The notes under the pieces were generated by a model. It saw only the letters and a program-made list of their open reading frames with translations, had not been told where the DNA came from and did not search any database. From Macrotis lagotis (lineage: Eukaryota > Chordata > Mammalia > Peramelemorphia > Peramelidae), in NCBI RefSeq assembly GCF_037893015.1, contig NC_133666.1:661435482-661499481 (forward strand): a stretch of 64,000 bases of DNA. The letters run 5' to 3'. Position 1 is the first letter of the stretch, and every line of letters begins with the position of its first letter. The position numbers and the translations under genes are program-made. Below, in pieces: positions 23,170-33,273 of the stretch.

Positions 23170-23665
23170 AGTGGAATTCTGGGGAAGATTTCTACACCCA
23201 TAGGTACAAAAATATCTACAATTTTCTCATGGAAGCAAATAAATAGAAAGTGAAGAGGTGGCCATAAATTGGGGAATGGACGAAGAATCTATATATATAT
23301 TGGAAAATTTTTATAAGAGAAACCTGGAAGAACTGGTATGAACTGATGTAGAGTTAAGTAAGCAGAACCAGGAGGACAATTTTCAAAATAACGACAATAA
23401 CAATTAAGTCAAACAACTTGAAAAGACTTAGACTAACACAATTATCAGTCCCAATTATCAGGTCTTATAATTAAGCATGCTATCCACCTCCTTGGGAAGA
23501 GATAAAAGGTTCAGAATGTAGACTAAGGCATATTTTTTTTTCAGATGGCCAATGAAGGAATTTTATTTTGTAATATATTTTATTTTTCTTGTTTTCTTGA
23601 TGGAGGATAGGAAGAAGAGAATGCAGGTATGAAAATGAAATAAAATATATTTTAAAAAAGAATGC
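23170..23665 (+). mobile_element. L1-like 3' region, second subfamily
   Basis: GGCCATAAATTGGGGAATGG, AACTGGTATGAACTGATG, AGTTAAGTAAGCAGAACCAG, then GAGATAAAAGGTTCAGAATG and GATGGCCAATGAAGGAATTT. An L2-type tail (23655-23765) follows directly. Confidence 0.6.
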
Positions 23666-23769
23666 AAATTTCTTGAAAGCAAGGACTGTTTTTGCCTTTG
23701 TATCACTAGCACTAAGCATAATATCTGACAGATAAATGTGCGCTTAAATGGATTTGTTAATTGACTAAA

Positions 23770-24062
23770 AAAAGAAGAATTCTGAATTTGGAATCAGAAG
23801 ACTGGTTTTCAAATGAGTTCTTCCACTTGCTACCTTTATGACCTTGGACAAGTCATGTAACTTCTCTAGACTCATTTTTCTCATCTGCTCAAAAAAAAAA
23901 TGAATATTTTGAGCTGGATAGGCTGAGATTGATCCCAGTTCTAAAATTGTGATCTATATAGAAAATGAGCTCCTTGAGGGTCAAAATCTCTTTACTTTTC
24001 TGCTTATTCTCAACACAGTGTCTGACACATAGTAGGCACTTTAAAAATACAGTTGACTCTTC
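23770..24062 (+). mobile_element. Old CORE-SINE followed by an L2 tail
   Basis: 23770-23900 has GACCTTGGACAAGTCATGTA and TTTTTCTCATCTGC. 23940-24062 has GAGCTCCTTGAGGGTCAAAA and CACATAGTAGGCACTTTAA. Confidence 0.55.
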
Positions 24063-24090
24063 TTCATTTTTAGAAAGAATAGGGGCTCTT

Positions 24091-24256
24091 GGGGTGGCTA
24101 GGTGGCACAGTGGATAAAGCACCGGCCCTGGAGTCAGGAGTACCTGGGTTCAAATCCTGTCTCAGACACTTAATAATGACCTAGCTGTGTGGCCTTGGGC
24201 AAGCCACTTAACCCCATTTGCCTTGCAAAAATCTAAAAAAACAAAACAAAACAAAA
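24091..24256 (+). mobile_element. WSINE1-like SINE with target-site duplication
   Basis: Complete, flanked by AGAATAGGGGCTCTT (24076-24090) and AGAATAGGGGTTCTT (24257-24271), one mismatch. It entered at the edge of the L1 fragment that follows. Confidence 0.9.
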
Positions 24257-24553
24257 AGAATAGGGGTTCTTTTTGTGGTGGCAAAGAATGAGAAATCAAG
24301 GGGATGCCCATCAGTGGGGAAATGGTTGAACAAGTTATGGTATATGATTGTGCTATAAGAAATGAGGAGAAGGATGCTCACTGGTGTGAAGTAGAATGAG
24401 CATAATCAGGAGAATGTTTTACATATTAACAATACTTTACAATGATTAGCTATGAATGAATGAGCTATTTTCAGCAATGAAATGATATGAGACAATTCCA
24501 AAAGAATCATGTTGAAAAATGTCCAGAGAAAGAACTTTTTTAAAATCAGATTA

Positions 24554-24709
24554 CCCAGGGTGGCTAGGTAGTACAGTGGATAGAGCACCAGCCCTGGAGT
24601 CAGGAGCAACTGAGTTCAAATCCGGCCTCAGACACGTAATAATAATAATAATTACCTAGCTGTGTGACCTTGGGCAAGTCACTTAACCCCATTGCCTTGA
24701 ACCCCCCCC
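24554..24709 (+). mobile_element. WSINE1-like SINE with perfect 12-bp duplication
   Basis: AAAATCAGATTA flanks both sides (24542-24553 and 24710-24721). It interrupts the inverted L1 ORF2 fragment. Its internal TAATAATTA has grown into five TAA-like units (about 24636-24651). Confidence 0.9.
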
Positions 24710-24711
24710 AA

Positions 24712-25046
24712 AATCAGATTAACCAAAGGTATGTCTATTTTATTGACTTTTTCATAAAACCAACTCTTAGTTTTATTTATGAGGTCAATGGTTTTAATCT
24801 CTCCCTTGATTTTCAGAATTTCTAATTTGGCATTTAATTGGGGATCTTTAATTTGTCCCTTTTCTAGCTTTTTTAGTTGCCTACCCGATTCATCGATCTC
24901 CTCATTCTCTATTTTATTCACATAGGCATTAAGTTTCCCCTCAGAATTGCTTTGGCTGCTTCCCATAAATTTTGGTATGATGTCTCATTATTATTATTTT
25001 CTTGGGTATAATCACTGATTATTTCTATTCTTTGCTGTTTGTTCCA
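24712..25046 (-). mobile_element. L1 ORF2 fragment, inverted
   Basis: In antisense it encodes the region between the L1 endonuclease and reverse transcriptase: an NETSYQNLWEAAKA-like start near 25015-24970, then residues ending KSWFYEKVNKIDIPLVNLI near 24712. These match the conserved L1 ORF2 block KSWFFEKINKID. It has no 3' end and lies opposite to the L1 around it. Confidence 0.8.
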
Positions 25047-25156
25047 CTAATAAGGGTCTGAATGCCGATCGAAGCATAGTTTTGAAAACCTTTTTATTAT
25101 TCTGGTGGTAATTTTTGCCTGCTTTTTCTTTTGCAACAAGGTTGATAAGGAAATAT

Positions 25157-25414
25157 GGGCAGCTAGGTGGCACAGTGGATAGAATGCTGGGGTCTGGAGT
25201 ACAGAAGACTCATCTCCCTGACTTCTGAGTGTCTACCTTCAGACACTAACAGTGTGACCTTGGGCAAGCCACTTACCTGGTTCACCCTAGTTTCCTTAGC
25301 TGTAAAATGAGCTGGACAAGGAAATGGCAAATCACTCCAAGTAGCTTTGCCAGGAAAATTCCAAATGGGGTCACGAAGAGTCAGACACTACTGAAAACAG
25401 CCAAATAACAACAA
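25157..25414 (+). mobile_element. MAR1-type SINE, full length
   Basis: Head GGGCAGCTAGGTGGCACAGT, core CTTAGCTGTAAAATGAGCTG, and tail GGGGTCACGAAGAGTCAGAC with CAAATAACAACAA. The copy shows the full order of the family well. Confidence 0.88.
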
Positions 25415-25590
25415 TGTGAAAATGTTTTGCATGATTGCACATGTATACTCTATATCAAATTGCTTGCCTTCTCAAGGAGAAGGGAAAGAGGGAAGGAGGG
25501 AGGGAGAAATATGGAACTCCAGTTTCTTTTCATGTTAAAAATTTTTGTTTACAGATAATTGAGAAAAAATAAAAATTGAATGTTAAAAAA

Positions 25591-25690
25591 GAATGTGAGC
25601 TCCTTGACATTTTTGCCTTTCTTTGTATCACCCATGCTTAATGTAATGTCTGGCACATTATAGATGCTTTTAAAGTTACTTGTTGATTTG
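25591..25690 (+). mobile_element. L2 3' tail
   Basis: TGTGAGCTCCTTGACATTTT, TTTGTATCACCCATGCTTAA and CTGGCACATTATAGATGC. Confidence 0.6.
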
Positions 25691-26201
25691 GTTTGGAAAC
25701 TCGGGCAAGAGAGACAAAGTAGGTGATAACTGGTTGACAAGCAACCCTCAGCTACAAGCACAGGAGCTAATACTGGAACAGTGTTGTCTTCTCCCTGGAT
25801 GGCCTGGCAGAAACAACTGGCAATAGCCAATGGCGAGACTCTGTGGGATCCACAATTGTTGCCGGGGCTGGTGTGGCCCTGGACGGGAGAGCCTGCCAAG
25901 TGCAAACTATTGTTCGTCTGCCCTAGAGATGGAGTCAGATTTCTGATGTTCAGTCTCCTGGGCTAAGAAAGAATGCATTGAGGTCAAAGTACTCAGATTA
26001 ATGTTCTGTTCTCTGTTTGGATCCAAGCTGGCATGGAGGACAACATCCTCCACACCCTGGCCCCTCTAACCCCCCTGCCCGCGCCCCAAGCCGGGTGAGT
26101 GCATGCATTCCTGAAAGGTTGGCTCACAATGGCCCCATGAGCCAGGATGCTAGGACAGTTTGGTCCTAGGGTGGAGAGATTTCTCGCATAACCATGAAAG
26201 A
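25691..26201. other. Repeat-free stretch with a possible exon end
   Basis: No repeat is recognised and GC content is higher than nearby. From ATG at 26033 a 20-codon frame runs to 26094, followed by GTGAGT (26095-26100), a strong splice-donor match. This may be chance; no further exon was recognised. Confidence 0.35.
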
Positions 26202-26605
26202 ATGATGAATTTAGAACACAGGACTTGGGTTCAAATTCTAACTTTTTCTGCTCTTTACTACTTATATGACTTTGGGCCATTTATGATGAATTTAGAACAC
26301 AGGACTTGGGTTCAAATTCTAACTTTTTCTGCTCTTTACTACTTATATGACTTTGGGCCATTTATGATGAATTTAGAACACAGGACTTGGGTTCAAATTC
26401 TAACTTTTTCTGCTCTTTACTACTTATATGACTTTGGGCCATTTATGATGAATTTAGAACACAGGACTTGGGTTCAAATTCTAACTTTTTCTGCTCTTTA
26501 CTACTTATATGACTTTGGGCCATTTATGATGAATTTAGAACACAGGACTTGGGTTCAAATTCTAACTTTTTCTGCTCTTTACTACTTATATGACTTTGGG
26601 CCATT
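26202..26605 (+). repeat. Five identical 81-bp tandem copies of a SINE segment
   Basis: Units start at 26202, 26283, 26364, 26445 and 26526; the last lacks its final base. The unit is the middle of a MIR-type SINE (TTGGGTTCAAATTCTAAC to TATGACTTTGGGCC), and the rest of that SINE continues to about 26650. Because 81 is a multiple of three, the array forms an open frame of repeated 27-residue blocks, which is not evidence of a gene. Confidence 0.95.
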
Positions 26606-26649
26606 CAGTTTGCCACTCTAGACCTCAGTTTCCCCATCTGCAAAACAAG

Positions 26650-27239
26650 GGGATTCTGGCCTGAACTGCCATGGAGAGGTAACTGCATTTGACTGTTGGG
26701 GCTCCTTGCCTTTGTGCTCCTTCCACAACATAGCCTCTTGGGCACTGGACTTGGGCCAGGTTCTCTGACAAGGTTGAATGCCCCAGACTTGGGTGGAGGC
26801 CTTGAGGGAAGTTTCTTGGAGGCATTGCCTTGAGTCATAAACCTGAATGACCAGCAAGGAATGCCCCCATCCAGTGGGCACCATCCTTCCTCTCCAATAG
26901 CAGTGAGAGGTGGGGAAGGGACTCATTCACTCCAAGGGTTCTCCCCATCACCTCCTTTAAGTGCTCCTGTCATACTGTTCATGAGTCTGTCCTGAGAAAC
27001 TCTTCAAACAGGGAAACTTTTTCTATTTCTCATGCTAATTGTTACACTCCAATAGAGGCTGGTGTTTTTGTTAAGCCAACTCCCAGACCAGTCTCTGGTC
27101 CACTGAGCTTTGCATAATTGAAAGCCCACTTAGTTCTGAGTTTGCTTAAGCAAGTGAATGAGGCCTCAGAGGGGAGAGGGAGTCCCTGATACTTTCCAGA
27201 CTAGGCCAAAAGGGAATGAAATTCATCAGGTCAGAATAA
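26650..27239. other. Repeat-free stretch
   Basis: No repeat is recognised. 26990-27180 is rich in homeodomain-like TAATT cores and has TTTGCATAATTG (27109-27120), resembling a POU site. Overlapping minus-strand frames at 26926-26605 lack any recognisable domain. Confidence 0.4.
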
Positions 27240-27360
27240 GAAGGGACCTTAGAATTTTCCTATAATTCAAATCTTATAGTTGAGGAAGTTGAAAACCCAA
27301 GGAGATGTGGCAGAGAGAGGATTTGAACTCATGTCCTCTGCACTATATTGACTTTAATAA
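27240..27360 (-). mobile_element. Old MIR-type fragment
   Basis: AAGAAGGGACCTTAGAATTT, TTGAGGAAGTTGAAAACCCA and GAGGATTTGAACTCATGTCC. Confidence 0.5.
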
Positions 27361-27807
27361 CAAGACCTTCTAGTGTAATACAAAGTCTAGTACCAGGGAT
27401 CATGGAACATGAGTTCTAGAAATGTAGTACAATGATCATTCAAATGCAGGCTGTGGTATTTACTAACAACCTGGGTCAACTTAGGCTGGTGTAAACATTT
27501 AACAATTGGCTTTTCAGAAAAAAATCAGTTATTAACATTTTCTCCATCACTTTCCTAATCCTGGACAAGCCACAAAGCCATCATTCAAGCCCTGATTTAT
27601 CATATTTACCCATTTCAAGTTGTAAATGTTCACACTGAAAATTTAACAATGAACTCTTATGAGCTAGAATTTGCTATAAAATATTTTTTAGCAAGTCATT
27701 TATGCAGTAAAATGAGGAGGTTTTCTGAGATCTCTCTCAGATCTGGATCCTATTCTGTGATTAACTTGTGTGACCTTGGACAAGTCACAACTGACTTGGG
27801 ACGGAAG

Positions 27808-28041
27808 GGAATAAATATTTTTATATAGACTAAGGGTTTTGCAAATATCCTCACACTTGATTCTCACCATAACCCTGTAAGGTAGGTGCTGTTATTACCC
27901 CCATTTTACAATTTAAGAAACTGAGACAGGAAGAGGTTAAATGTTTACCCAAGATCAAACAGCTAGTAAATGTCTGAGGTTGGATTTGGACTCAGGCCTT
28001 CCTAACTCCAGTACTCTATCCATTGTACTACCTAGCTACTA
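27808..28041 (-). mobile_element. CORE-SINE
   Basis: Antisense order: TTTTGCAAATATCCTCACAC, ATTTTACAATTTAAGAAACT, AAACAGCTAGTAAATGTCTG and CTATCCATTGTACTACCTAG. 27361-27807 shows nothing recognisable. Confidence 0.7.
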
Positions 28042-28061
28042 TGATTATTATAGCGTATTTG

Positions 28062-28302
28062 AAAGTTTGTTATTCAGTTGTTTTCAGTTGCTTCTGACTC
28101 TTCATGACCTCATTTGGGGTTTTCTTGGCAGAGATACTGAAGTGATTTGCCTTTTCCTTCCCCAATCCATTTCCAGATGAGGAAACTGAGACAGCAGGAT
28201 TAAGTGATTTACCCAGGGTCACACAACTAATAAATGTCTAAGGCCAGATTTGAACTCTGGGAGATGTGGCTCCCCGACTTCAGGTCCAACTCTCTATGCA
28301 CT
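28062..28302 (-). mobile_element. MAR1-type SINE
   Basis: TTCAGTTGTTTTCAGTTGC tail, CATTTGGGGTTTTCTTGGCA, CAGATGAGGAAACTGAGACA core. The tRNA-like head is truncated. Confidence 0.75.
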
Positions 28303-28745
28303 TTTCCACTAATTTCAAAACTCTAATGTTAAATAGATCTGATTTTAAAATATATCTATAATAGAAGTTCACATTTTCACATAAAATCCTCTTTTTCCCA
28401 TTCTCTTCATGTATTGAAATGTTTATATTTTAATGCATAACTTTTAAAAATGTGGTTTTTTTTATTTTAAGAGCAAATTCATCAGAGCAGTACAAAGGAA
28501 GTCACGGAGGTGACTGGAGGTTGACTTAGGAACAAAGAGGCAAAGTCTGACTCTCCAGGAAACAGATGAACCCAAGTTTCTCCTTTTCCAAGCCGTTCTT
28601 TATTTTAAAAAAAAAAGTTTTGTTCAAAACCCAAAGAAAGATGTTTCCACATTGTCTCCAACAACCCTGGAGTTAGTAAAAATAGAGAAAGAGAGGAAAA
28701 CCTAGGGGTAGAGGGGCTCTCACTTTGTTTACTGAATTATTTCTG
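28303..28745. other. No recognised repeat or gene
   Basis: Single-copy-looking sequence; TTTATTTTAAAAAAAAAAG near 28600 is the only low-complexity run. Confidence 0.4.
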
Positions 28746-28845
28746 AAAACTGCCACAGTCAGAGTTCAAATATGCATTTAATTTGTAAATCCTCAATGGT
28801 GACTCCAGAAAAATCCATTCTTATTTTTTTCCTTTACATAAAGTG

Positions 28846-29050
28846 TTAGTTAACATGACTAATATGAAAACTTGCTCTACGTGATTGCACATATATATAA
28901 CCAATATCAAATTGCTTACCATTTTAGGGAGGGGTGAGAGAAGGGAGGAAGAGAGGAGAAAAAATTTGAGATTCAAAAATTTTTTAAATGAATGTTAAAA
29001 ATTTTCTTTACATGTAATTGAAAAAATACTATTAAAAAGAAAAGGAAAAA
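28846..29050 (+). mobile_element. L1 3' end
   Basis: TAACATGACTAATATGAAAA, CAATATCAAATTGCTTACC, a GGGAGGAAGAGAGG block and the terminal TTTACATGTAATTGAAAAAA. A MIR-type copy (29060-29295, plus) follows. Confidence 0.7.
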
Positions 29051-29059
29051 TAAATAAGG

Positions 29060-29295
29060 TATTAGTGGATGTGGTGCTTGGGATGCTGGGCTTGGAGTCC
29101 AAGATAAGAATCCATATCCTGCTTCTAATATTTGTTAGTTAATTGACAAGTCACTTAACCTCTCTGAGACTTAGTTTCCTCACCCATAAAATGGGAATTA
29201 TAATAATACCTATCTCCTAGGATTGTTGTGAGATCATATTTGTAAAGTTCTTTGAAAACTTGAAATGCTATGAATATGCTAGTCTTATTGTCCAC
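29060..29295 (+). mobile_element. MIR-type CORE-SINE
   Basis: GACAAGTCACTTAACCTCTC, CACCCATAAAATGGGAATTA and TTGTGAGATCATATTTGTAA in order. 29296-29665 is unrecognised. Confidence 0.7.
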
Positions 29296-29665
29296 CCCAT
29301 CATGGGGTTAATGTAAAATCAAATAAGATGTGTAAATTTCTTTGAAAATCTTAAATGCAATATAAACACAAACTATTCACTTGACCTATAAGCAATGATG
29401 ATGGGTAGCACCGATTCCAAGTCTAGTGGGTCTATCCCTACATTGGATTCCTCCTTGGTCCTAAAGATCCAATCTCAACTCCAGCCATAAGATTCAGCTG
29501 TTCCCCATGCCAAGACAGAAAGAATCAAGGATTGGGAAGTTCTGAACTGAGTTCTAGGTCATGTAAAAGAATTATTACTAACTTGCAGGATTCTCAGAGA
29601 AATCTCTTCTCTTCTTTGGGTGTCTGCTTCCTCACTGCTAGAATGAGACTTAGGTGAACTGGTCA

Positions 29666-29865
29666 GCAAAAAAGGTTCCAAAGTTAGACAATCCATGGAA
29701 GGAGCATTTGTAGAATATTGAATATGGAATTTGGATGGATTGAGTTTGAAACCTGAGTCAGACACTTACTAGCTATGTGACTGTGAATGAATCTTTCCCT
29801 CTCTATGAGCCTTAGTTTCTTCATTTGGAAAATAAATGTGTTAGACTAGTTTCCCCAAGCTCCAA
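29666..29865 (+). mobile_element. MIR-type CORE-SINE
   Basis: GAGTTTGAAACCTGAGTCAG, CTTACTAGCTATGTGACTGT and TCTTCATTTGGAAAATAAAT. Confidence 0.6.
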
Positions 29866-30882
29866 AATTTTGTTGTTATAAATACTACACATTGGATAAT
29901 GGGTCTTCCATTAATAATCTTTTGGTATAGGGGTCTATCTTAGAGTAATGTAACATATATATTTTCTTAAGCACTTACCTAGTCAGGTTAAGCTACCAGT
30001 GCTAAGCACTTAATAAATATCTCATCTGGATGAACCTACAGGCAAACCCTCCAATATTTCTGCCAATCAATAAGCCTCCCTGATGCCTTGTCCTTCATTG
30101 AGAATGAAGGACAAAGATCAATCAATCCATCAATCAAGTCAATGCCAGTTCTTGCATCTCTCATTCTAGCTTCCAAAGACGTATCCACAGGATTATTGAT
30201 GTTTATCAGAGGGAAGTCTCCTTTCTCCTTAGTAGGCATCAGGGAAGCTTTGCATTTGACTAGACAAGCTTGGAGAGTGAATCAAGTTTAGGACTTCCTA
30301 GGAAGAGGCATTTCCCTCAACCTTTCCCTTCTCTTTTAACATTAGCACGGGTTTAGAGATAGAAGGATCCTTGGAGATCCCTTACAATCTCAGCAGTGAG
30401 TTAACAACTCTTCTCCAGAAGAGAAAAATAAAGTAGGTTGGACATATTTTTAATTTTAAGGTGCATTACAAACAAACATTTCACCTTCTGAAGTCTAGAT
30501 AATTGACAACAATAAATCAAGCTTTGCTTTGTAGCATTTGTCAATTTTTGAAAATATAATTCAATTGTAATGATTGGGTCTTGGGAACCCTGTTAAAATT
30601 GACTTCCAATAACCATTATTTGGTCTAACCCCATCTTTTTTTTTTCAGATGAAGAAACTGAAGTCCAGATCATAGAAGTGATTTGCCAATGGGACACAGC
30701 AAAATCAGAATTTTATTCCTTCAAATCCAGGGCCAGCAAGATGATTATAGAAAATCTGGTACAAAAGATAACCCTAAACCAAATTCTGCTACTGCCACTG
30801 TCTATACATATCTGTGACCTTGAAAAAATGCCACCTGATTTCTCTGGACTTTATTTTCTCTCCTCTATCTAAAGCCAAGTTT
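29866..30882. other. No gene; mostly unrecognised
   Basis: A short RTE-like tail piece (30065-30115, CCCTGATGCCTTGTCCTTCA and GAGAATGAAGGACAAAGATC) and a MIR piece (30640-30690, minus) are seen. Nothing else is recognised. Confidence 0.4.
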
Positions 30883-31103
30883 GGACTTCTTGTTGCTCAG
30901 CTATGTCTGCCTCTTCATGGCCCCATTTGAGGTTTTCTTGGCAAAGATACTCCAACTCATTTGACAGATGAGGAAAATGAGGCAAACAGGGATAAATGAC
31001 TCATCCAGGGTCACATAGCTAGTGAGTGTCTGAGACTGGCTTTGAACTCAAGGAGATGAGTCTCCCTGAATCCAGATCTGGCTACTCCATTTTGCTACCC
31101 TGA
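30883..31103 (-). mobile_element. MAR1-type SINE
   Basis: TTGCTCAGCTATGTCTGCCT tail, GGTTTTCTTGGCAAAGATAC, TGACAGATGAGGAAAATGAG core, CATAGCTAGTGAGTGTCTGA. Confidence 0.75.
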
Positions 31104-31384
31104 AAGCTGAACTAGCTAATATCTTATATTATCTCTATGGATTGAGGACACACTTGGTGGAAATCAGAGAATAGGAAGGCTATTGAGTTCAACCATCTCC
31201 ACCACCTTCGATACCTCAAATAGCATCAAGGGAGGCTTAAACCAGCAAGAGACGGTTGCATGGAGCTTTGGCATACTATAAGACTTTCTCCATTCATTCC
31301 ATTTTTACTCAAAAGAAATTGATCTAGCTACAAGAAAGACCAAATGATAATATTCAAGATTATCATGTGCAATTGAACTCAATG

Positions 31385-31512
31385 ATACTCTGTTAATACA
31401 CACATATGTATATATTTAATGTATGTATATACATATATAAATATGTAGATAGATATGTATGTGTGAATGTATGCATACATACATGTGTGAACATATAAAT
31501 ACACACATATAG
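31385..31512. repeat. AT-rich simple sequence (TATA/CATA)
   Basis: Degenerate TATGTATATA and CATACATACATG runs immediately before a MAR1-type SINE; a second such stretch (31755-31845) follows that SINE. Confidence 0.8.
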
Positions 31513-31752
31513 ATATCAACTAGGTGATAGTATCAGATCTGGAGTGAGAAAGACCTGAGTTACAATCCAGCTTCAGACACTCACTAGCTATATGACCCTG
31601 GGCAAGTCACTTATGCCTATTTACCTCAGTTTCCTTATATGTAAAATGAGCTGGAGAAGGAAATGGCAAATCCCTCCAGCATCTCTGCCAAGAAAGCCCC
31701 AAATGAGGTCATGAAGAGTTAGACATGACTGAAATGCCTTAATAATAACAAT
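31513..31752 (+). mobile_element. MAR1-type SINE
   Basis: ACTAGCTATATGACCCTGGG, AATGAGCTGGAGAAGGAAAT, AAATGAGGTCATGAAGAGTT and GACATGACTGAAATGCC. AT-rich simple sequence on both sides suggests growth of microsatellites at its ends. Confidence 0.8.
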
Positions 31753-31879
31753 TATATTTGTATATATAATTTATATGTGTGTATATATAAATGCGTATGT
31801 ATGTATATATATACATATACACACACACACAAATATATATCTTAAGACAGTGAATTAGATCTAGAATTTGAAAGGATCA

Positions 31880-32440
31880 TGGAAGCTAGAAACAGTAGGC
31901 ATAGTAAATAGATCACTTAACTTGGAATCAGGAAAAAACTAGGTTCAAATTCTACCCTGTCCTTTACTAACTAGATGACTATGGACAGGTCACTTCACCT
32001 CCCTGGCCCTCAGTTTCCTTATCTGTTAAAAAAAAAAGCATGCCCTCTGGCACCTCCTTCTGTTCTAGATGTATGAACCTATACATGCTGATATTTATGA
32101 GGAGCCACAAGAATCATATAGGAGAGGAAGATCCAAAAAAGGTTCTGAACTGGACAAGTGAGGAGAGTAGTCCTACTAAGAGATACACACTGGTGCTGAC
32201 CGTGGCCAATTTCTTTCTGAGTCTGTTTCTTCTCAGCAGGGAGTTGGACCAACTCTAAGGTCCCTTCTAGCTCTAAATATATGATCCTATGGCTTTTCAG
32301 CTCTATCTACTTCTAGAGAGACTGGATAACACAGTGGAAAGAGTCTTTCTTGAAGCCAGGATGCCCCCCGTTAAAAGTCTACCTCTGTCTGACATATCCT
32401 AGATATATAACCCTGGGCACTCTCTAAGATGATAAATGGC
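31880..32440 (+). mobile_element. Two MIR-type remnants
   Basis: 31885-32040 has TTCAAATTCTACCCTGTCC and CAGTTTCCTTATCTGTTAAA. 32290-32440 is weaker (AGACTGGATAACACAGTGGA). Between them 32220-32290 resembles a SINE tail. Confidence 0.5.
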
Positions 32441-32799
32441 AGAGAAAATATTAGCTTGCTTTGGAGGAGAGTGTCCTCTTGGAGGGAATTCCCTACACCA
32501 ATAACAATACCAATAATTTATATGGTACTTTGAAGTTTGCAAAGTCTTTACAGGAAGTAGTTTGGTTTTTTAGATGAAAGAGTAAAGGTCATTTTCTAAG
32601 GATCTACAAAGAAGCTTTGAGTTGATCTGTTTCAAATGTGGGTCTCTTCATCCCTCCCTAGATAATAGCCTGGACTCCCTCCCTACCCACTCCTGTTTTG
32701 TGCCAGACTTAGTGCCATCTTAATAGCCTTAACACCTTAGAGCTGCTAAACTCAAATCAAGTCACTAGTCTCAGAAACTACAGATATGCATGTGCCCCC

Positions 32800-32960
32800 A
32801 AGCCTGGATATTATTATTTCCATTTTTTAGATGAGTAAATTGAGTCTGAGAAGGGTTAAATGACTTATCCAGAGTCACACAAATATCAAACATCTGAGGT
32901 ACAAATTGATCTCTGATCCTTCAACTCCAGGTCCATCTCTTTATCTACCATACCACCTCC
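32800..32960 (-). mobile_element. MIR-type fragment
   Basis: TTTTTTAGATGAGTAAATTG and AATGACTTATCCAGAGTCAC in antisense. Confidence 0.55.
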
Positions 32961-33011
32961 CAAAGACCACTTCCTCTCTTCCTGTCTCATACTTTCTATG
33001 GCATTGTTATT

Positions 33012-33273
33012 ATCTGTATTCAGTCCTTTTTCAGTTGTGTTCAGCTCTGCATGACTCAGGTGGTGTTTTCTTAGCAGAGATACTGGAGTGATTTACCATT
33101 TTCCTTTTCCAGATAATTTTACAGAGGAGGAAGCTGAGGCAAGTAGGGTTAAGTGACTTGCTCAGAGTCACACACAGCTAGTAAGTGCTTGAGGCAGGAT
33201 TTGAACGCAGGAAGAGGCATCTTCCTAACTACAGACCTGGCACTCCATCCACTTTGCCAACCAGTTGCACCTA
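33012..33273 (-). mobile_element. MAR1-type SINE, near full length
   Basis: TTCAGTTGTGTTCAGCTCTG tail to CCACTTTGCCAACCAGTTGC head, with GGAAGCTGAGGCAAGTAGGG in the core. Confidence 0.8.

Larger units (their letters stand above)
24265..25590 (+). mobile_element. L1 3' region carrying three later insertions
   Basis: Plus-strand L1 3' sequence is found in three pieces: 24265-24535 (TTTTTGTGGTGGCAAAGAAT through CCAGAGAAAGAAC), 25053-25156 (GTCTGAATGCCGATCGAAGC on) and 25415-25590 (GCATGATTGCACATGTATAC on). Between them lie an inverted ORF2 fragment, a WSINE1-like SINE and a MAR1-type SINE. Confidence 0.7.

Noticed and set aside
24679..24966. 95-codon minus-strand frame as a small gene
   Set aside because: Its sequence is an L1 ORF2 fragment and the last residues come from a SINE; it is a transposon remnant.
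26160..26621. 153-codon frame of five 27-residue repeats
   Set aside because: Derived from a tandemly repeated SINE segment; open only because the unit is 81 bp. No sign of coding use.
30640..30872. Possible exon after a polypyrimidine tract and AG (30642-30649)
   Set aside because: The tract joins an antisense MIR core (GATGAAGAAACTGAAG), which commonly mimics acceptor sites; the following frame has no recognisable domain.
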